Source: Thioalkalivibrio paradoxus ARh 1
GTDB taxonomy: Bacteria > Pseudomonadota > Gammaproteobacteria > Ectothiorhodospirales > Ectothiorhodospiraceae
Direction: 5' to 3'
NCBI RefSeq assembly: GCF_000227685.2
Contig: NZ_CP007029.1
Location: 1,524,501 to 1,588,500 of the forward strand
DNA length: 64,000 bases
The notes below the pieces were generated by a model that was given only the letters and a program-made list of their open reading frames with translations, was not told the DNA's origin and did not search any database. Numbering within the stretch: the first letter of the stretch is position 1; the number at the start of each line of letters is the position of its first letter. The position numbers and the translations under genes are program-made. This document shows positions 18,676-27,552 of the stretch, piece after piece.

Positions 18676-18978
18676 ATGACCAAACTCAAGAAGATGCTGG
18701 CGATTGGGGCCGTGGCTGCGGCGCTGGGTATGGCGGCAACACCGGCCAGCTCGTGGTGGGGCAGCGGCTATTATGGTCCCTGGGGCGGTGGCCCGTGGTA
18801 TGGGCCCGGCTACTACGGTGGTCCGTATCGCGGGTACGGCTACCCCTATCATGGCGGCTACCCGGGTTGGGGTGGGCATCCCGGCTGGGGCGGCTACCCG
18901 GGCTGGGGTGGTCATCCGGGTTGGGGCGCGTACCCGGGTTGGGGTCAGCCCCCGGTGGAGGAGCCTGATTCCGACTGA
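18676..18978 (+). CDS. Sulfur globule-type glycine/tyrosine/tryptophan-rich secreted protein
   Basis: The 100-residue protein has a clear Sec signal peptide (MTKLKKMLAIGAVAAALGMA, cut near residue 25). The mature part is almost only Gly, Tyr, Pro, Trp and His. It starts with GYYGPWGGGPWYGPGYYGG and ends with five six-residue units of [YH]PGWG[GA]. Size, export signal and composition fit the sulfur globule proteins that coat periplasmic sulfur in Allochromatium and relatives. Another structural glycine-rich protein is possible. A strong GAGGAGG site lies upstream and a strong terminator downstream, so it is a highly expressed single-gene unit. Confidence 0.65.
   Translation: MTKLKKMLAIGAVAAALGMAATPASSWWGSGYYGPWGGGPWYGPGYYGGPYRGYGYPYHGGYPGWGGHPGWGGYPGWGGHPGWGAYPGWGQPPVEEPDSD
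18859..18948 (+). repeat. In-gene tandem repeat, 5 x 18 bp
   Basis: Five in-frame 18-bp units encode [YH]PGWG plus one residue, alternating tyrosine and histidine in the first position. The unit is prone to expansion and contraction by slippage, so copy number could vary among strains. Confidence 0.85.
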
Positions 18979-19004
18979 TCATCCCCGGATGTACCGGTGG
19001 TAAA

Positions 19005-19042
19005 GGACCCGCGCGGGGTTGGCTTCGCGCGGGTCTTTTTTT
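19005..19042 (+). terminator. Rho-independent terminator of the sulfur globule gene
   Basis: The hairpin gacccgcgcg / cgcgcgggtc is followed by a run of seven T. It lies 27 bp after the stop codon of the globule protein gene and is the clearest plus-strand terminator in the window. Confidence 0.92.
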
Positions 19043-19108
19043 GCGCTTCCAAGCACGCGGGGCGACGCCGGCAGCCGATCGCGGCGATGGTCTATGCCTG
19101 TTGACGCC

Positions 19109-20785
19109 TCAGAACGGGCGGGGCGACGGGTATTCCTGGAACACGCCGCGCGGATTGGTCGGCGGAGGCGCCAGCACCGGGTCGTCTTCGGGCCAGGCCA
19201 CGGCGGGAAGCCTTCCGTCGTGAATGCGCTGGCGCTGGATCTCGATGCGTGGGAGATCGAGCAGCGCGGCGGTCTGGCGATACCCCTGTTCGGCGCGATC
19301 AAGGGCCGACAGTGCGCCGTTTGCATCGTCGTTGGCCGCCCGCGCCAGCGCGAGTGCCTCGAATACCGGTGGCATCGGGCCGGCCGCCAGCAGCCCCTCG
19401 GCCAGGTCCAGCCCGCGAGCGGGATCGCGAACCGCCGGATCGTCGGCGGCACTGAACAGGCGGCTCAGCGCATAGCGCGGCATTGGGTGTTGCGGCAGCG
19501 CCTGGATGACGGGCTCCAGTTGGGCCTGGATTTCCGCCTCGGAGCGACCGGCGCGCCGGTCGGCGACCAGCGCCAGCACCCGGGCGAGACTGTTGTCGCG
19601 AAAGCGTTCCCCGGCCTGTGTCAGCAGCCGTGCGGCGGTGGGCCAGTCGCCTTGCCGGAACGCCAGCAGGCCGAGGTGATGCGCGGCGCCGGGGTGCTCG
19701 GGCTGTAACTCCAGTACCCGCCGGTAGTGCTCGAGGGCGCCATCGCGATCGCCGTCGGCATCGAGCAGCACCCCGAGCAGAAAGGCCGCGAGCGTATCCC
19801 GCGGATGCTCGCGCAGCACCGCTTCCAGAATTTCTCGGGCAGGCGCTTGCTCGCCGCTCAGATACAGCGCCCGGGCGTGGCTGATACGGGCGTGATGGTT
19901 GTCCGGATCCTCGTCCAGCCCGCGGGCGAAATGGTCGGCGGCCTCGGCGTAGCGGTGGTCGCGCGCGGCCTGCAGGCCGAGCAGGAAATGGCGGCGCGCG
20001 CCGGTGTCGAGATCGTCCAGCTCGCGCACGATGCGGTCGTCGGCCAGCGGCTGGCGTTCGCCGCGCAGCGCCAGCGCTTCGCGCGCGGCGTCGACGGCAC
20101 CGGTTCGCCGCAGTGCCTGCGCCAGCGGGGTGTAGACGGCGTCCGCGCCGGGATCCTTGTCCAGCGCCCGTTGGAACCACTCGACGGCGCGGTCGAATTC
20201 CCGGCGCTGCAGTGCCCGTTGCCCGAACCGGAACGCCGCAGCGGCCTCCAGGCCCGGTTCGGCCAGGGCCTGCTGCAGGTGGTCGCGCGCGTCGTCGGGG
20301 CGGTTGAGTTCGAGCAGCACTTCGCCGAGGCGCAGCGGCAGCGCAGGGTAGTCGGGATCGATCGCCGCGGCGGCCTCGTAGGCCGCAAGCGCGTCGTCCA
20401 GCCGGCCGGAGCCGTGGGCGAGCCAAGCGTCGAGATAGGCCCAGCGGAAATGTCCGGGGTCGAGGCTGCGTGCGTTGCGGTAGGCGGCGATCGCTCCAGC
20501 CGGAACCTCGTGCACATGGTAGAGCGCGCCCAGCCGGCCGTAGAGTTCCGCAAGGTCTTCCGGCGACGTCTGTGGATCCGCCAGCGCATCGCGCAGCGCG
20601 TCCCGCATTGCTTCGATCTCGGCCCGCGCCCGTGGCTCGGCGCCGGAGAGGTCCGGCGCGGGAACCGGCACCAGTGCCCCGTCCGCCTGCGGCGGTTCCC
20701 GCAGGAGATCGCCGTGCACGGGCGTGGTGGCTGCGACGAGGATCAGGGCCGCGCCCGCGAGCGCCGCGGGCCAGGATCGAGTCAT
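19109..20785 (-). CDS. Exported tetratricopeptide-repeat protein, third gene of the pentaheme/CRTAC1 operon
   Basis: The protein is 558 residues from the ATG at 20785, which overlaps the stop of the CRTAC1 gene (ATGA). A signal peptide (RSWPAALAGAALILVAATTP) leads to about ten TPR motifs across residues 70-500 (for example GRLDDALAAYEAAAAIDPDY and DRDGALEHYRRVLELQPEHP). TPR arrays bind protein partners. Since its neighbours are a membrane multihaem cytochrome and a beta-propeller protein, it probably organises a periplasmic complex with them. No catalytic site is visible. Confidence 0.82.
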   Translation of the reverse strand: MTRSWPAALAGAALILVAATTPVHGDLLREPPQADGALVPVPAPDLSGAEPRARAEIEAMRDALRDALADPQTSPEDLAELYGRLGALYHVHEVPAGAIAAYRNARSLDPGHFRWAYLDAWLAHGSGRLDDALAAYEAAAAIDPDYPALPLRLGEVLLELNRPDDARDHLQQALAEPGLEAAAAFRFGQRALQRREFDRAVEWFQRALDKDPGADAVYTPLAQALRRTGAVDAAREALALRGERQPLADDRIVRELDDLDTGARRHFLLGLQAARDHRYAEAADHFARGLDEDPDNHHARISHARALYLSGEQAPAREILEAVLREHPRDTLAAFLLGVLLDADGDRDGALEHYRRVLELQPEHPGAAHHLGLLAFRQGDWPTAARLLTQAGERFRDNSLARVLALVADRRAGRSEAEIQAQLEPVIQALPQHPMPRYALSRLFSAADDPAVRDPARGLDLAEGLLAAGPMPPVFEALALARAANDDANGALSALDRAEQGYRQTAALLDLPRIEIQRQRIHDGRLPAVAWPEDDPVLAPPPTNPRGVFQEYPSPRPF

Positions 20786-22638
20786 TGCGTGTCTTCTCCG
20801 TCGGGTTCCACCACCGTGATCTGCCGGTTGACGGCACTGACCTCGACCTCCTGCACGACGCCGCTGGGCCAACGGATCTCGAGGCGGTCGACCGTGTCGT
20901 GATCGCCGAGGCCGAAGGTGACCGGCAGTTCGACCTGTGCCAGGTAGCTGCGCGTGGGGGACACGAGCCGGCGCTGGGTTTCGCCGCCGGCGGTCAGCCG
21001 GACCTCGGCACCGATCGCGTCGCGGTTCGACTGGGTGCCGACCAGGCGTACCCGAAGCCAGTGGTGCCCCTGGTCCTGATCGTTGCGCAGCAGTACCGCA
21101 GGGCGACCGTTCTGCGTCACGATCAGATCCAGATCGCCGTCGCCGTCGAAGTCGGCATAGGCCATCGCCCGCCCGGCCATCGGGGTGGCCAGGTCGCCCG
21201 GATCGGACACCTCGACGAAGCGGGTCGCGCAGGCCTCGCCGCAGTTCCAGAACAGCTGGCCCGGCTGTTCGTAGTGCTGGCTTGGGTGCACGGTGTTGAT
21301 TTCGTGCTCCAGGTGGCCGTTCGCCTGCAGGAAATCGAGGCGGCCGTTCAGATCGACGTCGATGAACAGCACGCCGAAGGTCAGTGCCAGCCGGGTGGGG
21401 CCGGCAATGCCGTCGATCATCGCCTCGTCGGCGAACGGGGGCTCCCCGTCGGCCGTTACGTACAGCGAGCTCGGCTCGTTCGCGAAGTTGCCGATCGCGA
21501 TGCCGAGGTCGTCGTCGTTGCGGAACCAGGCGGCGTCGATTCCCATGGCCCCGGTCGCGCTCCCGTCACGGTCGAAGGCCACGCCCTCGAACGCACCGAC
21601 CTCCTCGAACGTGCCGTCACCGCGGTTGCGGAACAGGAAGTTGCGCACGGTGTCGTTCGCAACCACCAGGTCCATCCAGCCGTCGCCGTCGTAGTCGATC
21701 GCGACGACGCCGAGCGCCTTGCCGGCCGCGCGGCCGGTGCCCGGTTCGACGACCTGGATCCCGGCCTCGGCCGAGACGTCGGTGAAAGTGCCGTCGCCGT
21801 TGTTGCGGTACAAATAGCCGTGCACGCCATTGAAGTGATTCGGAGCGCCGTAGGCCCGGCCGAGCCCGGTGAGCCGGAAGTCGATCTCGAGGTCGATCTC
21901 CGGCGACCACTCGACATAGTTGCCGACGTAGAGGTCGAGCAGCCCGTTGTTGTTGGAATCGAAGAACGCGGCGGCGGTGGACCAGTCGCGTTCGAGTCCG
22001 CCGACGCCGGCCTTGTCGGTGACCTCGCGGAAGCGCCCCTGCTCATTGCGGAACAGCCGGTTGGTGCCCACCGCGGTGATGAACACGTCGACCCAGCCGT
22101 CGTTGTCGTAGTCGCCAACCGCGACGCCCATCCCGTACAGGTCGACGTCGAGCCCGGCCCGCTCGGTGACGTCGGTGAAGCGGCCGGTTCCGTCGTTCTC
22201 GTACAGCGTCAGCCGCGGCCGTTCCGGCCCTTCGTGCCCGGGCCAATAGCTGGAATTCACGAGCAGGATGTCCGGGTGGCCGCTGTTGTTGTAGTCGAGC
22301 ACGGCGACGCCCGCGCCGATGGTTTCGGGCAGCAGCCGTTCGCCGTAGGCACCGTTCACGTGGGTAAAGTCGATGCCGGCTTCGCGGGTGATGTCGGTGA
22401 AGGTCAGCGCCGGCGGCCCGCCTGTAACCGGCGGCGCCAGCGGCTCGGGTGCGGCGATCGGGATTTCGTCGACGGTTTCCGGCTCCTCGCGCGCGATCCA
22501 CCACCAGGCGAGCAGAACCGCGAGCACGAGCACGGTCAGCACACTGGCCGCGATCACCGAATACCGGAACATTCGGGCGATGCGGGCGTCGCCGCCGACC
22601 TCTTCCAGAGAGCTGCGTTCGGACGGGCGGTCGTTCAT
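20782..22638 (-). CDS. CRTAC1 family protein: membrane-anchored FG-GAP/VCBS beta-propeller with ASPIC/UnbV C-terminus
   Basis: The protein has 618 residues. A single N-terminal helix (about 26-49) anchors it, so the rest is periplasmic. The propeller carries six or more calcium-type loops: DYNNSGHPD, DYDNDGWVD, DSNNNGLLD, DYDGDGWMD, DVDLNGRLD, DFDGDGDLD. The ASPIC/UnbV domain closes the protein (GAEVRLTAGG to RLEIRWPSG). A lone cysteine pair, NCGEACATRF, lies near residue 460. Such proteins are usually extracytoplasmic scaffolds or binding proteins. It starts 2 bp after the cytochrome gene ends and overlaps the TPR gene. Confidence 0.87.
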   Translation of the reverse strand: MNDRPSERSSLEEVGGDARIARMFRYSVIAASVLTVLVLAVLLAWWWIAREEPETVDEIPIAAPEPLAPPVTGGPPALTFTDITREAGIDFTHVNGAYGERLLPETIGAGVAVLDYNNSGHPDILLVNSSYWPGHEGPERPRLTLYENDGTGRFTDVTERAGLDVDLYGMGVAVGDYDNDGWVDVFITAVGTNRLFRNEQGRFREVTDKAGVGGLERDWSTAAAFFDSNNNGLLDLYVGNYVEWSPEIDLEIDFRLTGLGRAYGAPNHFNGVHGYLYRNNGDGTFTDVSAEAGIQVVEPGTGRAAGKALGVVAIDYDGDGWMDLVVANDTVRNFLFRNRGDGTFEEVGAFEGVAFDRDGSATGAMGIDAAWFRNDDDLGIAIGNFANEPSSLYVTADGEPPFADEAMIDGIAGPTRLALTFGVLFIDVDLNGRLDFLQANGHLEHEINTVHPSQHYEQPGQLFWNCGEACATRFVEVSDPGDLATPMAGRAMAYADFDGDGDLDLIVTQNGRPAVLLRNDQDQGHHWLRVRLVGTQSNRDAIGAEVRLTAGGETQRRLVSPTRSYLAQVELPVTFGLGDHDTVDRLEIRWPSGVVQEVEVSAVNRQITVVEPDGEDTQ

Positions 22639-22640
22639 GG

Positions 22641-25550
22641 TCAGCGTGTCTCCTGACGCCTCGGGTCGTGCTCCCGGCGGCGACTCCCGGTGTCATCGGC
22701 CATCCCCGGCCGCGGGTGCGCATCCTGCCCCTGAACCTCGCGCCATGCAAGCGCCGTGGGATCGCGGACAGTGCGCTGCAGGTCGTACAACGTGAGCGCC
22801 TCGGCGGCCTGGTTGGCTGCCGGATTGGCGGCGCGGTGGCGCGCCACCGCAGTCGCGATCGCCAGGTCGTCGGGCCGGTAGCGTTCGTGTGCTGCGCGAT
22901 GCTGTGCCGCGGCCTCGGGGTCGCCCAGTTGCTCGAGAACCTGCGCCATCGTGTGATGCACCGCGGCGGCTTCCGGATCGATCGCCAGCGCCGCCTGCAG
23001 CGCCTCGCGGGCCTGCTGCAGCAGCACCTGGCGGCGTTCGCTGCGCGCCTCGCCGCGTGCAGCGCGGGCCTGCTCGAAACGCGTCCGCCCGAGCAGTTGC
23101 GCCACGCGCAGATCGCGCGAGAAGTCGAAGCCGCGGTCGCGTGCTTCCTGGAAGCGGGTCGCGTACAGCGCCTCCAGGCGATCGGCGGCGGCGTCGAGAC
23201 GTCCGTACTCGCGGTCGATCAGCGCCGCGTACCAGGCCAGGGTCCAGGGCGGCGCTTCGGCTTCGCGGGCTCGCGCGAGTGCGCGCGCCGCGTCGTCGAG
23301 GCGGCCCTCGCGGAAATAGACGCGGGCGAGGTTCAGCGGGCCATCGGCGCGACCCAGCCGTTCCACCTGCTGGAACGCGGTCTCGGCCTGACGCAGTTGG
23401 CCTCGGGCAGCGTCGCGGTCCGCGGTACGCAGCAGCCCGATGCCGTAGTCGTTCCAGCGTTCCCAGGGCGCGACCGGGTGTTCCTGGGGCGGCGCCGTGG
23501 TGTTGCCGGCCAGCGGCAGCGTGAGCCGGTCCGCCGCGAGCGTGGTGATCGGCAGATCGTTGCGGGTAAACGACTCGCCCTGCACGTGACGCATCAGTCG
23601 GGTATCGAACTTGCGATAGTGCAACGCCGCGTCGATCGTCAGCGGTCCTTGCGCATCGTCGGGCACCGTGAACCGGTACTGCACCACGGCCGCCGCGCCC
23701 GGCGGCACCTGATGATCGTACAGGGCCACGAAGATGTCCTGAACGTTGCGACGGTCGATCCGGTTGCCGTCACGGTCGAGCACGTAGGCGTTCACGAAGT
23801 GCGCCCAGGGGTCGACGTCGCCGTCGGGGCCGAGCGCGCCGCTGTGCCCGATCACCCCGTCGCCGTCGCGCAGCAGCACCTCCAGCCAGAGGTCGTTGGA
23901 GTCCGACGTTCCCTGCGTCAGCGGATGCCCGATGCGCAGCGTGCGCAGCACCACCTCGAGCAGATAGTCGTTCCCGGGTTCGAGCTTCGGCAGCTCGGGC
24001 CGCAGTGGGGCGTGCAGCTCGCCGTCGATACGCCCGTCCTCCTTGATGCCGAACAGGTCGATGCGGGCGACCCGGTCGCGCAGGAAATCCTGCCGGGCTT
24101 CGATCTCGCTTGCGTCGCGGCCCAGCAGCTGCGGGATCGCGGTGTTGGCGGCCGCGAAGCGATGGTCGTGCACGCCAACTCCCTGGCCGGGGAACGCGCG
24201 CGCGGCCGGATCGCGCGAGGCCGAATACGGCATGTGGCAGCCGGTGCATCCGGTTTCGGCCCGCTCGGGATAATAAAAGCTGTCGACGCGGTGGCCCGAC
24301 ACGCCGCTGGCGAGAAAGGTGCCGTAGTGGTCCTGGCCACGCAGCCAGCGGTAGTGGTTCAGTTCCTGCGGTAGCCCGACCTTGTGGCAGGTGCTGCAGA
24401 ACTCGGGCTCCTGGTGCAGCGGGCGTAACAACGTGCGCTTGTGGTAGGCCGGTTTCGCCCGGATCAGCTGCCGCCCCAGCGCGGCGAGCCAGGCGTTGGT
24501 GCTGTCCTCGAACGGGTAGCGCGGCGGATCGACCAGCGTGAAGTCGGCGTTGCCGCGCGGGCTGTTGACCTCGGTGACCGCATGGCAGACCAGGCAGGTG
24601 ATGCCGGCCTCTGCTGCGGGATCGCGGTCCGGGTCGTAGTCCGGCCGGTCGAACGCGCCGGAGAACAACGGCAACGGATCGTGACAGCCGGCGCAGAACC
24701 GGGCGGCCTGCACGTTGCCGTCGCGTTCGAGCACGACCGCGCGCGTCTCCTCCACACTGAAGCGGTAGACCGGGTTATTGAACGAACTGAAGCGGTGCAT
24801 GCTGGCGGCATGCTGGTCGGCGATGTCGGCATGACACTCGGCACAGAATGCATCGCGCATCAGGCGCTCGGGGGGCAGCGTTGGTGTGTCGTTTGCGCTG
24901 GACTGGGTGGCGGCCAGCCGGGTCAGCGCCGGTTCAAACGTGGCGACGGCCGTCGGCTCCCCCTGTTCCGGGTGATACAGGTGCAGCCCAGCGGTGGCCA
25001 AGGCGAGCATCGCGGCGACCCCGGCCCAGCGCAGGCCCGCGCGCCAGCGCAGCCGCGGGCCGGCCAGCCGGTGCAGCAGAAACAGCCACACGATCGCCAG
25101 CGGCGCCGCGACGTGCAGCCAGTAGAAGGCGGCTCGTGCAGCGGGGTGATGGACCGCAAGAAAATCGAAGCGCACCAGCATCAGCCCCGAGCCGATCAGC
25201 AGCAGGCCGGTGACCGCGAGTGCCACTCCGGCCCCCACCGCATAGCGGTTGCGGCGGCCCCAGGCGCGGCGCAGGTGCCCGTAGACAAAGGCCAGGAACA
25301 CCGGGATCAGCAGCAAGCCGAGGCCCAGGTGCAGCACGACCATGAGTAGGTAGAGGTAGCCTTGCAGACTGCGCCCGGTGACGAACTCGGCGAACGTGAT
25401 CCCGGCCAGGTACAGCGAGTTGACCGCGAGCAGCACAAACAGCAGGAACAGCAGCGCGAGCAGCGGCCGTAGCGCACCGCCGATCACCTGGATCCGGCGG
25501 GGGGAGGGGGGTCTGGGAGCGCCGCGCCGAGGGTGCCTAGTGCCGGCCAT
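22641..25550 (-). CDS. Membrane-anchored pentahaem cytochrome c with C-terminal TPR domain
   Basis: The protein has 969 residues. Five N-terminal helices (about 29-50, 65-90, 103-125, 142-162, 175-192) contain histidines at 74, 146 and 160 that could ligate a b-type haem. With five helices and a cytoplasmic N-terminus, the rest is periplasmic, as haem c attachment requires. Five CxxCH sites follow: 236-240, 286-290, 319-323, 385-389 and 435-439. After a beta-rich region (470-690) the protein ends in TPR motifs (about 740-950). This looks like a quinol-oxidising anchor fused to a c-type electron wire. It heads an operon with CRTAC1 and TPR genes. Substrate unknown. Confidence 0.85.
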   Translation of the reverse strand: MAGTRHPRRGAPRPPSPRRIQVIGGALRPLLALLFLLFVLLAVNSLYLAGITFAEFVTGRSLQGYLYLLMVVLHLGLGLLLIPVFLAFVYGHLRRAWGRRNRYAVGAGVALAVTGLLLIGSGLMLVRFDFLAVHHPAARAAFYWLHVAAPLAIVWLFLLHRLAGPRLRWRAGLRWAGVAAMLALATAGLHLYHPEQGEPTAVATFEPALTRLAATQSSANDTPTLPPERLMRDAFCAECHADIADQHAASMHRFSSFNNPVYRFSVEETRAVVLERDGNVQAARFCAGCHDPLPLFSGAFDRPDYDPDRDPAAEAGITCLVCHAVTEVNSPRGNADFTLVDPPRYPFEDSTNAWLAALGRQLIRAKPAYHKRTLLRPLHQEPEFCSTCHKVGLPQELNHYRWLRGQDHYGTFLASGVSGHRVDSFYYPERAETGCTGCHMPYSASRDPAARAFPGQGVGVHDHRFAAANTAIPQLLGRDASEIEARQDFLRDRVARIDLFGIKEDGRIDGELHAPLRPELPKLEPGNDYLLEVVLRTLRIGHPLTQGTSDSNDLWLEVLLRDGDGVIGHSGALGPDGDVDPWAHFVNAYVLDRDGNRIDRRNVQDIFVALYDHQVPPGAAAVVQYRFTVPDDAQGPLTIDAALHYRKFDTRLMRHVQGESFTRNDLPITTLAADRLTLPLAGNTTAPPQEHPVAPWERWNDYGIGLLRTADRDAARGQLRQAETAFQQVERLGRADGPLNLARVYFREGRLDDAARALARAREAEAPPWTLAWYAALIDREYGRLDAAADRLEALYATRFQEARDRGFDFSRDLRVAQLLGRTRFEQARAARGEARSERRQVLLQQAREALQAALAIDPEAAAVHHTMAQVLEQLGDPEAAAQHRAAHERYRPDDLAIATAVARHRAANPAANQAAEALTLYDLQRTVRDPTALAWREVQGQDAHPRPGMADDTGSRRREHDPRRQETR

Positions 25551-25747
25551 AGCCTGGTGTTCTCGTGCCTGCGCGGAGTCCGATGCTGGTACGGCCGCGA
25601 TCTCCGCAACAATCCTGTCTCGGGTGTATGCCCCTGTAGATTACCGTGAAATGCGCCTGCGCGCGCAAACGGTTTCCGGTGGCGGACCGCCCGCGACTCA
25701 GCCCGCCACCATCCCCGCCGTCACGACTTAGACTGTGGTGCTTCGCG

Positions 25748-26398
25748 CTACTCCTGCCGGCCGATCGACTCGATCATCGCCAGGAAATGCGGCTCTTCGT
25801 CGGCGACGGTCTGCGCCGGGCCGGTAAACTTGAAGAATACCGCGCCTTCCGGTCCCTCGACGATCGCGCCAATCAAGCGGTACCCGGGTCTTAGGTCGGC
25901 CCGAGGGGCCATCGGGCCGGCGGCGGCATTGTACGTGCCCGCAGCACGCACCACGGTCACCGGCATGCCGGCAATTTCGGTCGACTCACGCTCCGCGACC
26001 TCGTGTGTCGGGCGGCCGTCGTCCTGGTCGAACTGGCCGAACCAGCGGTCGACGTTGGCGTCGACCGTGCCGCCCTCGGTCGGACCGAAGTAGAACACGG
26101 CGACTTCACCTGGATCGGGATCGCCGTCGGCGGCGGGGGTGTGATAGGTCGCCGCGCGCATCGGCCGCTGGCCTTCGGTCTGCCAATGGCCGGGAACCGA
26201 CCAGAGCAGGCCTCCCGCGGTGTCCTGGCCGGTGGCTGGGGCACCGGCATCCGTGTACGGGGGCGCCGGTGTCGCCGGAGCCTCGACTGCAGGCGGAAGT
26301 GCGCCCGCGGGGGCCTCGGCCGTATCCTCGGGAGAACAGCCGGCAGCGCCGAAAGCCAATGTGATCGCCAACAGGAAGAATTTATTTTTCATGGGCAT
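25748..26398 (-). CDS. Lipoprotein of unknown function
   Basis: The protein has 216 residues. The N-terminus has a lipoprotein signal ending FGAAGC, with the lipidated cysteine near residue 21, followed by a low-complexity Ala/Pro linker to about residue 60. The folded part has no motif that could be recognised. Its C-terminal half (FFKFTGPAQTVADEEPHFLA) is like small periplasmic domains found in uncharacterised proteins. A second ATG at 26392 is equally plausible as the start. It lies between the cytochrome operon and a repeat cluster. Confidence 0.65.
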   Translation of the reverse strand: MPMKNKFFLLAITLAFGAAGCSPEDTAEAPAGALPPAVEAPATPAPPYTDAGAPATGQDTAGGLLWSVPGHWQTEGQRPMRAATYHTPAADGDPDPGEVAVFYFGPTEGGTVDANVDRWFGQFDQDDGRPTHEVAERESTEIAGMPVTVVRAAGTYNAAAGPMAPRADLRPGYRLIGAIVEGPEGAVFFKFTGPAQTVADEEPHFLAMIESIGRQE

Positions 26399-26411
26399 GG
26401 ACCAACAACCT

Positions 26412-26625
26412 CGATTAACGTGAAAGAACTCGCATTGCGCCCCTGGCGACCCGTAGGGCGGAAAAGCGCAGCGTCAGCCGCCATCTGGCGCACGATCTGG
26501 GCACCGCGCGCTCGGGCACACCCCGGCGCCCTGCGGCGGATGACGGCCTTCGGCCTTTTCCCGCTACGCCTCTACGCCTTTTTCATCATCGGGGGTGGCC
26601 ACCCGCGCCATGACAGTGACTTGTG
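26412..26625. repeat. Dispersed palindromic element, family 1
   Basis: This copy begins at gattaacgtgaaag, has the left arm gtagggcggaaaagcgcagc at 26453 and a slightly decayed right arm (ggccttttcccgctac) ending near 26568. It continues through ttcatcatcgggggtggc to gccatgacagtg. Internal spacing is the same as at 9.3 kb. Confidence 0.85.
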
Positions 26626-26835
26626 ATGTATCAGAAGATCCCGGGCCGTTCCGGACCCTGGGAATCACGTCGGAACCAAGGGAGCTTAGCAGACTCCCGC
26701 CTCGCTCAAAGGTGGCCCGCCAAGACCGCGATCGTGGGCCGCGGTCCTGCGCGCGGGTGTTCCCGGCGGCGTGTCGTGCCTGCGCGGTAGGCACAACATC
26801 GGATAACTTTCCTGCCCAGCGGCCACCCATGCAAC

Positions 26836-26945
26836 ATGAAAAGGGGAGTCACGGAAAGCAGGGACAGACACGGGGAAAGGAGTTGATCCGTTTCATGCTC
26901 CGTGATTTCCGTGTCCTTCGGTGGCTGTCGTTTCACGTCATTGCG
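26836..26945. repeat. Dispersed repeat, family 3
   Basis: On the minus strand it reads agccaccgaaggacacggaa, then atcacgg, and about 60 bases later gctttccgtgactccccttt. The same series occurs at 53.4 kb in opposite genomic orientation. Its ends are imperfect inverted repeats (ccgtg / cacgg). Its left part abuts the family 1 copy region. Confidence 0.75.
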
Positions 26946-27552
26946 GGCCGGGATCGGCGATGTGCAGGCTCAGGGTGTGCACGCGGTAGCGGCTCAGCCG
27001 GAGATCATCGGGCCAGGTCGCCGAAGGCAGGCCTGCCTTCTCCCAGAGCGCGTCGACGAAGTCGCCGGGTTCGGGCAGCTGTTCCCAGACCGCTGGCAGG
27101 AAGGTGGCCCGGCGCAGGCCGCTGCGAACGACCAGGCCGTCGACGCCCGCCCGCAGCGTCTCGAGCAGGGCCGTGCGCGAGGTCGGGGCTAGCGGCTCCT
27201 GCTGCCCCAGTGCCGCGATCGAGAGCTCCAGACCGGCGATTTCGTTCGTGGTCAGCGGCGGGAAACGAGGGTCGTGACGCGCCGCCGCGAACGCGTTGTA
27301 GGCGACGTCCTCGATCAGGGGGCGCGTGGCCTCGAGCGTTCCGATGCAGCCGCGCAGCCGGCCTGCGCGCCTCAGCGTTACGAACGTCGCACCGGGGCGC
27401 CGAAGCGCCGGTGGTTCGCGGCTGGGGTCGACGCATGGCAGCGCCTGGACCGCGGCGGCCTGCCGTACCCCGAACACGGCGATGTCGAGCAGCCGCGCCT
27501 CGTGTTCCGGCTCCAGGAACCGGGTGTGCTCACTGGATCGTCCATGCGCCAT
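26938..27552 (-). CDS. amrA: AmmeMemoRadiSam system protein A (AMMECR1 domain)
   Basis: The 204-residue protein is an AMMECR1-fold protein with the invariant LRGCIGTL motif near residue 68 and DPRFPPLT further on. The start has GGAGG upstream and overlaps the end of the Memo-type gene by 23 bp, so the two are coupled. Together with the Memo protein and the radical SAM enzyme on the other strand it forms the AmmeMemoRadiSam set, which is widely conserved but has no settled biochemical function. Confidence 0.9.
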   Translation of the reverse strand: MAHGRSSEHTRFLEPEHEARLLDIAVFGVRQAAAVQALPCVDPSREPPALRRPGATFVTLRRAGRLRGCIGTLEATRPLIEDVAYNAFAAARHDPRFPPLTTNEIAGLELSIAALGQQEPLAPTSRTALLETLRAGVDGLVVRSGLRRATFLPAVWEQLPEPGDFVDALWEKAGLPSATWPDDLRLSRYRVHTLSLHIADPGPQ

